DNA from: Sanguinoderma infundibulare
Lineage: Eukaryota; Basidiomycota; Agaricomycetes; Polyporales; Polyporaceae
Direction: 5' to 3'
Length of the DNA stretch: 64,000 nucleotides
NCBI GenBank assembly: GCA_032821775.1
Contig: JAVLRN010000001.1
Span: forward strand, 2,108,001 to 2,172,000
Shown here one piece after another: positions 37,186 through 47,480 of this stretch; the stretch's first letter is position 1, and every line of letters begins with the position of its first letter. The position numbers and the translations under genes are program-made. Below the pieces are notes generated by a model. The model made no database searches. It was not told the DNA's origin and saw only the letters and a list, made by a program, of their open reading frames with translations.

Positions 37186-38527
37186 CTAGTACGGCACCTC
37201 GTCGAACAGTTTCGACACGCTCTCGCCATAATGACTTCGCCTGATCACCTCGGCGAGCACATTGCCAATGTCGATCACCTCGATCTTGCGACACTTGGCG
37301 ACGTTGTCCGCCTGCGGCAGCGTATTGGTCACGATCAGCTTCTCCAACGCGGACTCCTCCACGTTCTTGAGCGCGTTTCCGCTCAGGATGCCATGCGTCA
37401 CCATCGCGTACACCTTCCCGACCCCAGCCTCGGACAAGTGCTGGGCAGCGAGGCAGAGCGTGCCGCAGGTGTCGGCCATGTCGTCGACCAAGATCGCGAT
37501 CTTATCCTTGACGTGACCGACGAGGACCATACGTGACACCTCATTCGCCTTCTTCCGTTCCTTGTGGAACAGCGCGAAGTCGACACCGAGCCGATCAGCC
37601 ATGGACGTTGCTCTATCCGGGTTCGCGGGAGCCGTCAACATTCCAAACTTGACATCCCGGAATCGATCGCCACTAACCGTTTTGCACCGCCCGCGTCAGG
37701 CGAGACGATGACAATGTCAGGCAGATGAAAGTTTGTCCGGATGTACTGGATGGCTGAAGGCTCGGCATAAAGCTGATACAGACATAAAGCGTCAACGTCA
37801 ATGAAAATGAAACAGCCGGGCGGCACTTACGCTAAATGCGGCCGAGAACGTGGTGAGCTCTCAAGTTAAGTGGTCACGAGAGAGACTAAACACCCACTTG
37901 TCTACGGGCACGTCGAAGAAGCCCTGTATTTGCGAAGCGTGCAGGTCCATGGTCTGTTTGGATCCCAAGCATCCCGCCAAAGTTTACTCATAAGACCGCC
38001 AGTCCAATGTCGGTAAACGCAACACTCACGATGACGTGGTCGCAGCCCGACTTTTGTAGCATGTTCGCCACGAGTTTGGCGGTGATGGGTGCCCGGCTCT
38101 TGTCCTTCTTGTCTTGGCGGGCGTAGGGGAAGAGGGGGAGGATGGCGGTAATGCGCTTCGAGCTCGCGATTTTGCAGGCGTGGATCATAATACAGACCTC
38201 CATGAGAGCGGTGTTGATCTCTCCGCACCCAGTGTTGATGATGTAGACGTCGTCCTCGCGGACGGACTCGGTAATGCGGACATGGCTCTCCCCGACACCG
38301 CTCTTGGTCACTTCAGCCCTTGCGAGAGGAACACCGAGCCTGGAAGACGAGGGCATCAGGCGTCTGCTCCTTGAAATGCCAGAGTCGTCAATATGCACCG
38401 TCTGGTAATGATCTCTGCAAGTTCGGGGTGGCTAGTGCCTGCGAAGAGAATTGAGGTGAACGAAAGAACCAATCTCGGTGGGGGAAGCCGTACCGGTGAA
38501 GATTTTGATGCCGTTGCCAGTGAACAT
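37186..38527 (-). CDS. PRS: Ribose-phosphate pyrophosphokinase (PRPP synthetase)
   Basis: It makes phosphoribosyl pyrophosphate from ribose 5-phosphate and ATP for nucleotide, His and Trp synthesis in the cytosol. The ATG at 38527 gives [12 protein letters not shown], joined to [13 protein letters not shown], then [20 protein letters not shown] and [20 protein letters not shown]. The ATP/Mg region [20 protein letters not shown] is intact. [18 protein letters not shown] follows an intron. The PRPP-binding loop equivalent is SPDAGGAKR joined to [12 protein letters not shown] by an intron. The C-terminus has [15 protein letters not shown] and ends [15 protein letters not shown]. Introns are short; the join between DVPVD and [11 protein letters not shown] is uncertain and may need an unusually short intron of about 36 nt. 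Which fungal Prs paralog this is cannot be decided. Confidence 0.92.
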
Positions 38528-39425
38528 GGTGGAAGAGTGGAGGGTCGTTCTAGCAGAAGTCCATGAAACAAATAAAGATACGGGCTCAGAAGGTCACGGT
38601 CGAGGAAGTGGCGTTGTGGAGTATTTTTTGCGCACAAGACGAGGAGAGGCGTGCAGTTGTCAGGGTCGTATTTGCCCATATCTGGCAACCTGCCACAACC
38701 AGTGTGCTTACCTAACCTCAGAAGGTCACGTGCATGGGGAACTGGGTTGCACCCTGACTGTCAGACTGCAGTGGCCGCACTCAGCACTGAGACTCAAGGA
38801 TCACATTTGGACCGTGGCGGCCATGACGGTGCATGCACCGCGGGGTTGTCCTCATATTTTCCCAAGTTCATCTCGCTGATGTGGGGTCTTGGGGCTTGAA
38901 GCTTGACCCTCTTCCCGATGGAATAAGGTCATCACCATCTAACGGCTACATTTGTCCGATTTTACTCACCATGCCATCCTATGCTAGATGCCGGGTCATG
39001 TGTGCCGTCTATGTCTTGAACAGTATGCTGCTGTACCAGGCTTCCGAACACACTCCTGGGAACCCGCCTAGAAGACATCCGGCGGGTACGGTCGTCGCCT
39101 TCGACCGAAGTTGCTTCACCTTCAATTAGGTCATTCAACCTGCTGGCTTCGGCGTCTCAGTGTTTCACGGACTATTTGGATGCTGGCTCCAGGACTCGGC
39201 CAGATAGCCAATCCCCTTTCCTTCCTGCGGAGTGCTGCTCTCAAACCCCCAACGTAGTGCAACTTCTCTAGTTGCACGGTTGGCTTCTGGACAGACGACT
39301 GGCCGACCCTGGCTGACCAGAAGCGTCTCGTCTCCCATCTCCTCCTACTTTGGGGAATAGCCTCGCGTTCTGGAGACTTCGGCCTCGTGTCCCGCGCGCC
39401 CCGACTCCATTCCCCGGTGTTCGTC
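38528..39425. other. Divergent intergenic region PRPP synthetase / BBE-like oxidase
   Basis: About 0.9 kb lies between two divergent starts and should contain both promoters. Open frames on both strands lack any domain signal. No repeat or RNA gene was recognised. Confidence 0.5.
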
Positions 39426-41608
39426 ATGAACCTTGTCCGCCTTCTCGTGTTCATCTGCCTTGATGTCGTCACGCTGGCCTCTTCTTCTGTGGCCGAAACC
39501 AGCGCGTCTCCCTCCAAATCCCACTGTCGCTGTCTATTCGGGCAGGACTGTTGGCCAAACGCGTCCGAATTCTCTCGCCTCCAACAGCAACTCTCACAGC
39601 CTCTTCTTCATCCGCGGCCCCCGGCTTCTCCATGCTACCCGCTCTCCGACCCGGCCGGTAACTGCGAAGAGGTGCACCAGCAGTGGACGAATGCGTCCTT
39701 CCGAGCGAACCAGCCCGGCGCGATGCAAGCCTCCAACTTCGAGACGTTCGCGTTCAGGAATGGAACGATCAGCGCCTGCTTCTCAAACACCTCGCTCGGC
39801 GTCCCCTGCGCGCAGGGCAGCGTGCCCATCGTCGGCGTCGACTCCCGCAGTGACGCAGACATACAGGCAGCTGTCAAGTTCGCAGCCGCGCACAACCTCC
39901 GAGTGGTTGTCAAGAGTACCGGGTAAGCGGCGGCCATATGTCTTCGCATAAACGTTCTATAGACTTCCTTCGCCCGTCTTCTTGGTGATGGCTGATGATG
40001 CGCCCGCAGGCATGACCTCTCTGGAAGGAGCACCGCGCGGGGTTCTTTCGTTATCTGGACGCACAACATGAAGGATATCACATATCACGACATCTTTACC
40101 CCCGCAGGCGCACCGGGTTCGGACGCACATGACAACGGTCTGACCCGACCCTGCCTCCGCGATTCCAGCCCGCGACTAATTGTCTCTTTACGCAGCCATT
40201 ACGCTCGGCGCTGGCGTTCAATGGCGGGAAGCATACGACGCCGTCAACGCCAGAAATCGGCTCCTGGTCGGCGGTGTCTCCGCCGGAGGGACAGTAGGCG
40301 CCGCTGGCGGCTGGATACTCGGTGGCGGGCACAACAGTGCACTTTCGCCGACGTTTGGGCTAGGTGAGCGTCCACAATCGACGGTCCGCTGCGTACGGTT
40401 TTTCACGCGAATGTCACGGGCCGTTCACGGCCACAACAGGCGTGGACAACGTGCTGCAGTTCACGATGATCAGCTCGAACGGGACGAGCTTCGTCGCCAA
40501 CGCGCACCGGCACCCAGACCTCTTCTTCGCTCTCAGAGGCGGCGGTGGCGGGACGTATGGTGTCGTCACCTCGGTCACCTATCGAACGCACGAGAACCTT
40601 CCTCTCATCGCTGCCGTGCTCACGGCGTCAACAAACAGCGCCTCGCCGTCCCCTTCTTTGCAAAACCTTTTCACCGAACTGGTCAAGGAACAACCCAGGT
40701 TGTCAGACGACGGCTGGGCAGGCTTCCTGTCGCTCACGCCAGACGCCACCAGCGGCAACCTCGGCCTCACAGCGATTTACGTCCTCATCAACGGTACGCT
40801 CTCGACAGCAAATGCGAGCATCCAGCCCTTATTCGCCGCCGCGGAAAACATCGCGGCCAACAGCTCGGACGGCGCGCTCGCCATCGTCTCCGCGCAGACG
40901 ACACCTGTCGGCTCCTTCCTCGACTGGCTCACTGCCTTCTTCCCGCCCAGCCTTGGGAACGCCGGCATGAATGACGCCCTCGGTTCCTGGCTCCTGCCCC
41001 GCGACGTCGTCCAGAGCAAACCAGACCTCGTCGCAGAAACTCTTGTGCCGCTCCCCAACTTAGTCATGCTGTGAGTTCACAGAGAGTAATTTTTTTTCTG
41101 AACGGTCCGTGGCTGCGATCACTCACCCTTTTCCCCGTGTTATGCATTCCTGCTTAGGCTAGTTGGCGGTGGCGCCGTAGCAGCAGTGGACTCCGACGCG
41201 ATGGGGCTGAACCCAGCCTGGCGGAGCGCGCTCGTACACACCATCTTCTCGAAGACGTGGGAGGAAGGCACCCCCCTTGACGTCACCGACTCTATCATGG
41301 ACGAAGTGAGACAGAGCATGATCACTCTGCGGGCCCTTGCCCCGGACTCCGGCGCGTACTTCAACGAGGTAAGTGCTAGTCGCCCGGTGGCGCAGTGCGT
41401 CTGTAGCTGGCGATGGAACGAACGCTGATTATATCGACCATCCTGCTAGGCGTCGCTGGTCGAACCAGATCCCCTGCAGGCCTTCTTCGGCGACCATCAC
41501 ATACGGCTCCGGGAGATCAAGGCGATCTATGATCCTATCGACATGTTTGTCGTCCGGGACGGAATAGGTTCGGATGAGTGGGACAGTGATCTCGCGTGCA
41601 AACGTTAG
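39426..41608 (+). CDS. Secreted FAD-linked oxidase, berberine-bridge-enzyme (BBE)-like
   Basis: VAO/PCMH-type flavoproteins of this class oxidise sugars, alcohols or alkaloid-like substrates outside the cell. The ATG at 39426 starts a signal peptide (MNLVRLLVFICLDVVTLASS). The mature part has several N-glycosylation sequons. FAD-binding segments are SDADIQAAVKFAAAHNLRVV, STGHDLSGRST (with the histidine at the usual covalent FAD position), AITLGAGVQWREAYDAVN, GGTVGAAGGWILGGGHNSAL, and HPDLFFALRGGGGGTYGVVT. The C-terminal BBE domain is YFNE joined to ASLVEPDPLQAFFGDHHIRL and YDPIDMFVVRDGIGSDEW. Introns occur after STG, DAHDN, FGLG, NLVML and YFNE. The length, about 590 aa, fits the family. The substrate cannot be inferred. 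Confidence 0.9.
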
Positions 41609-42256
41609 GTCGGAGCCGCCCACATCTGCGACGGATATATCGTGTACGACCACCCATCATGTATGTTGTACATTAGCAGGCGGACAAACACAACAGTTTG
41701 GATTGCGACGTTCGACGAACATAAGCAGACATTCGAGCACTACGCTACAAAACTACAGATGACGTGCGTAATGCGACTGGGGGACTGCGACAACGAAACG
41801 AGAAAAGGGAAGAATGGGGACAACGACAGGATACTAATCTGGGCAAGAAGACGCACGAAAGCCGTGTTAGTCTGGGGAATCTGGTGGCGATAACGGAGAA
41901 AGGAGCGAGACAAGGATGACTGGAATAGGAACAAAGAAATCGGAGGGAGGGAACGCGAACCATAGCTGACCCATGGTTGTATCGGAGCAAGCGGAACGGA
42001 GAAAGAGAGCGAGACTATAGACGAGTTGAGATATGAGAGGGGGTACGCCAAGGCTGCACTGTCCATGTACTTAAGCAGATGCGAGGAGGTTGGGATTTGT
42101 GACCATGTGAGGGCAGGGATAGAGAGGGAGATATGCGACATGCGACGATGGACAGACAAAACCAATACTAGGACTAACCATATCAATACACGAAATGAGA
42201 GCACACTGCTCCAGTACCATCGACATTATCTAAGACCTGTAGTGCTAATGACTAGT
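41609..42256. other. Convergent intergenic region BBE-like oxidase / DCP2
   Basis: A 0.65-kb gap between two convergent genes, presumably 3' UTRs. A minus-strand open frame (41740-42204) is Ser/Leu-rich and lacks a domain; I treat it as chance. Confidence 0.55.
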
Positions 42257-44609
42257 TCACGCCCGGAATCCGGGGTTCGGAGTGTTAAGAATAGATAGCA
42301 ACTGAGCGTTGTTGGCTCGGATGGCATTATTGTGGGCTGCAACAAATGGATGATGAGAAAATAGAACATATGGGGGGCGCGCCGCGAACAGACTTACCAA
42401 TATGAGGCGCAGGGAAGCTGGAAGGGATAGCGGAAAGAGGACCAGTGGGCGGTACAGGATATAGCGGCAGAGGCGGAGGCGCGAAGGAAGACGGGGCGCC
42501 ATTGTAAGGACCGTTCAGCGGCAGCAAAGCGCGCATCTGATGCTCGTTCATACTCTGACGAGGAACAGCAGAAGCGAAAGGAGGGTTGTGGTGGTATGCG
42601 TGGCTGGTCTGGGGTCGACCCACGAAAGCATCAGGGAACTGCGCCCTGTATGGCGAATGGTGGCCTACCGGGTAAGGCATGTGAGGAGCAGGAGAAGAAT
42701 AGATCACCGATGGATTAAGCGGGGGTGGAGGCACCGAAGGCGGGGGAAGAGGCACATAAGCGGGGTGAGAAGCCATGGGAGGACGATGGCCCATCCTGGA
42801 GGTAGCCCTGTCGGACTCCTGAGCCACGCTTTCGAGGATAGAGATGTAGCGCATCTCCTTGGTGATGTTGCGAGAGTGTGAGAGGTAAGGAGAAATGTCG
42901 GCCATCGAGCCACGACGTGCATGACCCGCAGTGCTGAGAGAAGGAGAGGTGGTAGACGGCACGACAGAGGCACGACCAGTGGGAGGAGACAAGCGCTCTT
43001 GGGATTGGGCCGAAATGGCAGGGGAGGATGCCACTGGAGGATGCCTTTCTACCGGTGCAGATAGCGTGGCTGGCCGACTAGCGGACCAGTCGGGACTCAC
43101 GGAAGGCTGAGCAGGATGGGGAGCGGCTGCCAACACAGGGATCGTCTCAACCGGCGCTGGTTGAGTCTTGCCGGTATCGTCCAAAGTGACGGATGCCGCT
43201 GAGCGCATCAGTCCGCTAAGGAGGCCTGCGAGATGAGAGTCCCCTGTGTTCAAAGTGGTGGCGGCAACCTGTCGAGCTGGGTCAGGTGTGGCGGTGCTGA
43301 TGGTCGACTCGAATGTCGAGTCATGAACACGAGCAGCACTGTACTGAGGAGAAGGTGTGTGAGGCTCGGCGGACGAGGACTGAGAGCTGAGCTCCTGCGC
43401 ATTCTGATCATGCGCAGCGACACCATCCTCCTCACTGGAAGAGTGGAACTCTTCCTTAACATCCGGTACAGCAGGTTTGTGTACTTTTCGCGGGAGGTTG
43501 CGGGGTTTGCGGTCGTGAATGAAAGCCTTGAGAGGTCTGTGAGGGGATTAGCCACAGAAGACGTCCATCTCGGGCCCCGGACGTACGAAATGAACGGCGA
43601 GATGAGGTAGAATTTGCCAGGCGCAGTCCTGTTGCGCTTCCACGTCGGGAGATCGCCCAATCGGAACCATGCGATTTTCTGATCAGGCCTCAGATCAGTG
43701 TTTTCAAACGCATCAAAAACCACACTCACGCTGATCTCTTTCCTGGTCCTGGTCTTGAATGGAAAGTCTTCCGGTACTCCCGGTACTATGTACAAAGAGA
43801 TTGACTGCTCCTTAATGGACATCTGGAGAACGTTGGCGGGATCGAGCCGATCCGTCAGGTCGTACCCGGTTTCTTCGAGCACCTAAGGGGAGGATGAATG
43901 GGGTGCCGCCCGAGAGACAATAGATGTGGCTCACCTCACGAATGGCACATAGATGCTTTGGCTCCTGCTCGTTGATTTTGCCCTTCGGGAAGCCCCAACC
44001 GGCTGATGACTTCCAACCCTTGACGAGAACGACCTGCGGTAAGGGGTGGTTAATCCTTACGTAAGCGAAAGAATCACTGGTGCTGGAGCTGACCTTATCC
44101 CAGGTGTCGTTGAGCATGATAGCGCCGCAGACCGGTACGCGGGTCTTGTACTTCATGAAGGATTCAAAGGAGCGGTCGTGATCTGCTGCCCAGTGTGCGA
44201 GTAACGGGCATGCGTGGAAAAGGGCCTCGGAGAAGGTCTTGAGCGTATATGATGGGAACTTGGAGGGGTTCTGCTCTCGGATGAAGTCCTCGTAGTACCA
44301 ATGACTGCGAAAAAGGGGCTCAACGGGTAAGTGAGGACGGATGGATTAGCAGACTGACGCTTGTTCGACCTGGAAGCAAACTCGCTCGACTGATGCAAGC
44401 TCCTCTTCCGGGAGGTTGAGGATGAAGCGACTGATAGCGTTCAGCACCGCTGTCGGAGGGAAGACGGACTGTGAGACACACCTGGACAGGTCCTCGAGGA
44501 CCTCTTCTCGACTGAGATCCGAGTAGTGGACAGAGGCATATGCGTGTTCAGATGATGATGCTTGTGCGGCTGCGCAGAGCTCTGGCGATGAAGATGATGA
44601 GGAAGCCAT
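42257..44609 (-). CDS. DCP2: mRNA-decapping enzyme subunit DCP2
   Basis: DCP2 hydrolyses the 5' cap of mRNA, committing it to Xrn1 decay in the cytoplasm and P-bodies. The ATG at 44609 begins MASSSSSSPELCAAAQASSS. The regulatory domain includes VLEDLSRCVSQSVFPPTAVL, FILNLPEEELASVERVCFQV and HWYYEDFIREQNPSKF. The Nudix domain is VPVCGAIMLNDTWDKV, VLVKGWKSSAGWGFPKGKIN, and the catalytic Nudix box EVLEETGYDLTD. Box-B-like residues follow in ISKIAWFRLGDLPTWKRN and FYLISPFI. The remaining roughly 450 residues are disordered and Pro-rich, as in fungal DCP2 tails that bind Edc3 and Pat1, and end LLSILNTPNPGFRA. Short introns interrupt the Nudix region. Divergent from the first TPR-MYND gene with 296 bp between starts. 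Confidence 0.95.
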
Positions 44610-44905
44610 GATGAGTGGCGAAGAGGAGGAAGGAGAGGGGAGAGTGAGATATATAAGAAGGAACGGGACAGAGCGGTGTGTGGGCAGAGACTGTGGTGTT
44701 GGTGGTGGCTGGAGAATGAACGCTTCAGAGCCGATGCTCCTCTCGCCAGGCGACCTTGGCGCCACGACACAAACAAGGACAAACCTCGCCCATCTCTCCC
44801 TCTGGCCCAACTGCGTCCGAGGCCCGGCATCTCCGTCCTGGTCTTCCTTCTTCGTCGGCAGTGGCAAAACCGCCGTCCCACCTTCCATTTCCGCATGCGT
44901 CAGAC

Positions 44906-45637
44906 ATGAACCTCAACGTCCACGTCAACCCCACAGCTGCGCAAGTCGCCGGCGTCACCGACGCCGTTGCGCTCAACAACGAAGCGTTACGTCTCGAGAG
45001 CCAGGGTGACCTCGCAGGTGCCGAGCGCAAGCATCTCCAAGCTATTCGCATCAAGGAGGCTGGCTTGGGCACAGACAACATCACGACAGCCGTCTCCTAC
45101 AATGGCCTGGGTGAGCTCTACCTCAAGATGGAACAGCTTGACAAAGCGGAGGAGTACCTCACTAGGGCTCTCCGAGTGCGCGAGCACGCTGGTCCCGCGG
45201 CGGACTTGGCAGGCACTCGAGACAGCTTGGGTAGGTTGTTTGAGATGAAAGGTGACCTGCAAGCAGCACGGGAGGTCCGCCTCAAGGGCGAGCCAGACAA
45301 CATTGCATGCGGCAACTACAACGTGAGTCCTGACATCTTTTTACGTTTCACTTGCCTAACCCCCTTTCGTTCTCAGTGTCCAAAGCTGCAGAACGCTTTG
45401 AGCAGCTTGTCCAACTGCTCCGCGTGCAAGGTATGCCCCTAGGCCTCCCGTGTTCGGTTTGCGGTTCCTCACTCGCTTTCCAGGCTGTGCTCTACTGCTC
45501 TCAAGCATGTCAGGTCAGCCGACTTTCAGTTTTGCCCTCTGCGTGCAACTCACCTATGACCGCGGGTATAGAAAGCCGACTGGAAACGGCACAAGAAGTA
45601 TTGCTGCCGCACTGCAAACGGCGTAAACCAGGCTTAA
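44906..45637 (+). CDS. Small TPR-MYND zinc finger protein, copy 1
   Basis: MYND fingers mediate protein contacts; no enzyme domain is present. The ATG at 44906 (MNLNVHVNPTAAQVAG) starts about three TPR-like helix pairs: ALNNEALRLESQGDLAGAER, TTAVSYNGLGELYLKMEQLD, and LAGTRDSLGRLFEMKGDLQA. A MYND finger follows, IACGNYNC ... NCSACKAVLYCSQACQ, then KADWKRHKKYC, assembled from four exons with canonical GT-AG introns after NYN, ACK and ACQ. The first Cys pair is spaced C-x4-C rather than the usual C-x2-C. The product is about 185 aa. It forms a tandem pair with the next gene. A TATATAAG motif at 44650-44657 lies in the shared region with DCP2. Confidence 0.85.
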
Positions 45638-45922
45638 CACCTTGGACGTGAGTCCGTCGGCCCGTCCTATCACCGGCAAGTTAACTCCTTGCCGTACTCC
45701 TTGGGGGAAAGGTTATAGTGGATCGCAACTCCCTTGGATTCCATAATCGGAAGTGTCTGGCATCCAGATGTATGATATTTCAACGGGCAGCATATGATAC
45801 TTAATTTTTTCTGAACACATTCTCGGGGCAGCCCCACCCGAATGATGCGGAATGGCAGGCATCGCAGGTTGATTCGTCACTTGGACAGGAACCGCAACTC
45901 AATGTCAGAGGTGCCGCCGTCT

Positions 45923-45964
45923 CCAGCCACAGCGGCTGACTGGTTCGACAGCCGCTGTGGCTGG
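45923..45964. repeat. Perfect 16-bp inverted repeat with 10-nt loop
   Basis: CCAGCCACAGCGGCTG (45923-45938) is followed by a 10-nt spacer and its exact reverse complement (45949-45964). It lies about 115 bp upstream of the ATG of TPR-MYND copy 2 and just upstream of a TTTAAATA box near 45990. It could be a dimeric factor site, a hairpin, or a trace of a mobile element. Confidence 0.85.
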
Positions 45965-46076
45965 TTACCTGGCTGGCCTTCCATCTCATTTAAATACACC
46001 CCTACTTCTCCTCACCTCACTCACCTTTCACATCTATCCACTCGTAACCTCCCATCGCTCTCTGCGCCGTACCGTC

Positions 46077-46819
46077 ATGGACAGCATCGACCCGAACGTC
46101 GCGACCGCCCTCGGCGTCGGCAGGGGCGCGGAGCTGAACAGCCAGGCGTACATGAAGCAGTGCTCGGGCGACATGAAGGGGGCCGAACGCGCGTATCTGG
46201 AGGCGATAAAGATCAGGGAACAGGGCCTAGGAGCGGACCACCACCTCACCGCGATCTCCTACAACGGGCTTGGGGAGCTCTACATGGCGGTGGGCAGGCT
46301 GGAGGAGGCGGAGGAATACCTCAACAAGGCGCTGGCCATTCGCGTCGAGAAGGGTTTGCCGGACGACCTGGCCATCACTCGGGACAACTTGGGGAGGTTG
46401 TTCGAGATGAAGGGCGACCTTCAGGCGGCGGCGGACATCCGTCGTCAGGGCGGCCCGGACAATATCGCTTGCAGCAACTACAGCACCGTAAGTATCCCTA
46501 CCTCTCGCCATCCACACAGCTATTGATCGCTGGTCGCTTCAAGTGTATCAAGTTCTTGAACAGCTTCACAGATTTGGCGCAGTGCAAGAAGTGCAAGGCA
46601 CGTACCGTTCCTCTATGGTCCGTGTATCGTCTTGTAACGAATGTGCTCGAACGGTGCTACCCAGGCCGCGTTGTACTGCTCCGAATCGTGCAAGGTGAGC
46701 GCGTTTAGTAGCAAGTCGGGTGAGAGCATATGGATGATGCTCACCCTGAACAGGACGCGGACTGGGCCCGACACCAGCAATACTGCCGTACCGATGACTG
46801 CGGGCAACCAACCATTTAG
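46077..46819 (+). CDS. Small TPR-MYND zinc finger protein, copy 2
   Basis: Tandem paralog of the preceding gene, with the same order. The ATG at 46077 gives MDSIDPNVATALGVGRGAEL. TPR-like segments are QAYMKQCSGDMKGAERAYLE, LTAISYNGLGELYMAVGRLE, and LAITRDNLGRLFEMKGDLQA. The MYND finger is built from IACSNYST, CIKFLNSFTDLAQCKKCK, AALYCSESCK and DADWARHQQYC. The intron between CKKCK and AALYC (46598-46664) begins with GC instead of GT; using the nearby GT destroys the finger. The C-terminus is RTDDCGQPTI. A TTTAAATA box near 45990 fits as its TATA element. Function is unknown beyond the family. Confidence 0.85.
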
Positions 46820-47480
46820 CCCACTGCGTCGAGCCACGCCTGATTCGCGGTACGCTCAGCGCTGACTTCGTGTATCGATCGCGCTGTTTCTCAGACGACT
46901 TCACATTGGTGCAGGACAGGCATTTACTAGCAAGTCGTTTGTGGCGTCGGATGATCTCTTAACGTTAACACCTGTTGGATTGTTTGTCTGAGTCGCAACG
47001 GAGATAATAGCGAGGAATAGCAAGGGATAATGCACCTTCTTATTGACTCTTTCAACCGATCTTGAGCGACGGGCGGAGCGGCTTGGTGGTTTGCAGAAGT
47101 TAGACGATCGAAGACTTGATCAAGCCACAAGCCCAGACGCGTCGCGTCGTGTACGCGTTCGTCACGGTTCCCACGTGGCTGTGACGTCAGAGCGCCCAGC
47201 TGATTGAGCCTTTGCGTCGACAGTGACGACAAGGACTCCTCCTCAGCCTTGACTGGCCACATCTGCAGGATATATCATCTTCTTGACCGTTTGATCCCCC
47301 TTTGCAACGCTCGGTCGTTCTCTTGGCGACAGTCACCACCTTGGCAGCTCTATACTCGACAAGTCCTACGAGATCTTGCATACTCCGGCAGCTCCCAGCG
47401 TACAAGGGAACCGGGTTCGTTTTCATCCCGCCACATTGCCTGAGTCCTTACCCCTTCGCATGACCATCTAAACCGCCAAA
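46820..47480. other. Intergenic region TPR-MYND copy 2 / GRAMD4-like gene
   Basis: No gene is supported in these 0.66 kb. It should contain the 3' end of the TPR-MYND transcript and the promoter of the following gene. Confidence 0.55.

Noticed and set aside
41740..42204. Ser/Leu-rich minus-strand frame between BBE-like oxidase and DCP2
   Set aside because: Pyrimidine-rich DNA gives Ser/Leu by default; no domain or supporting signals. Probably UTR.
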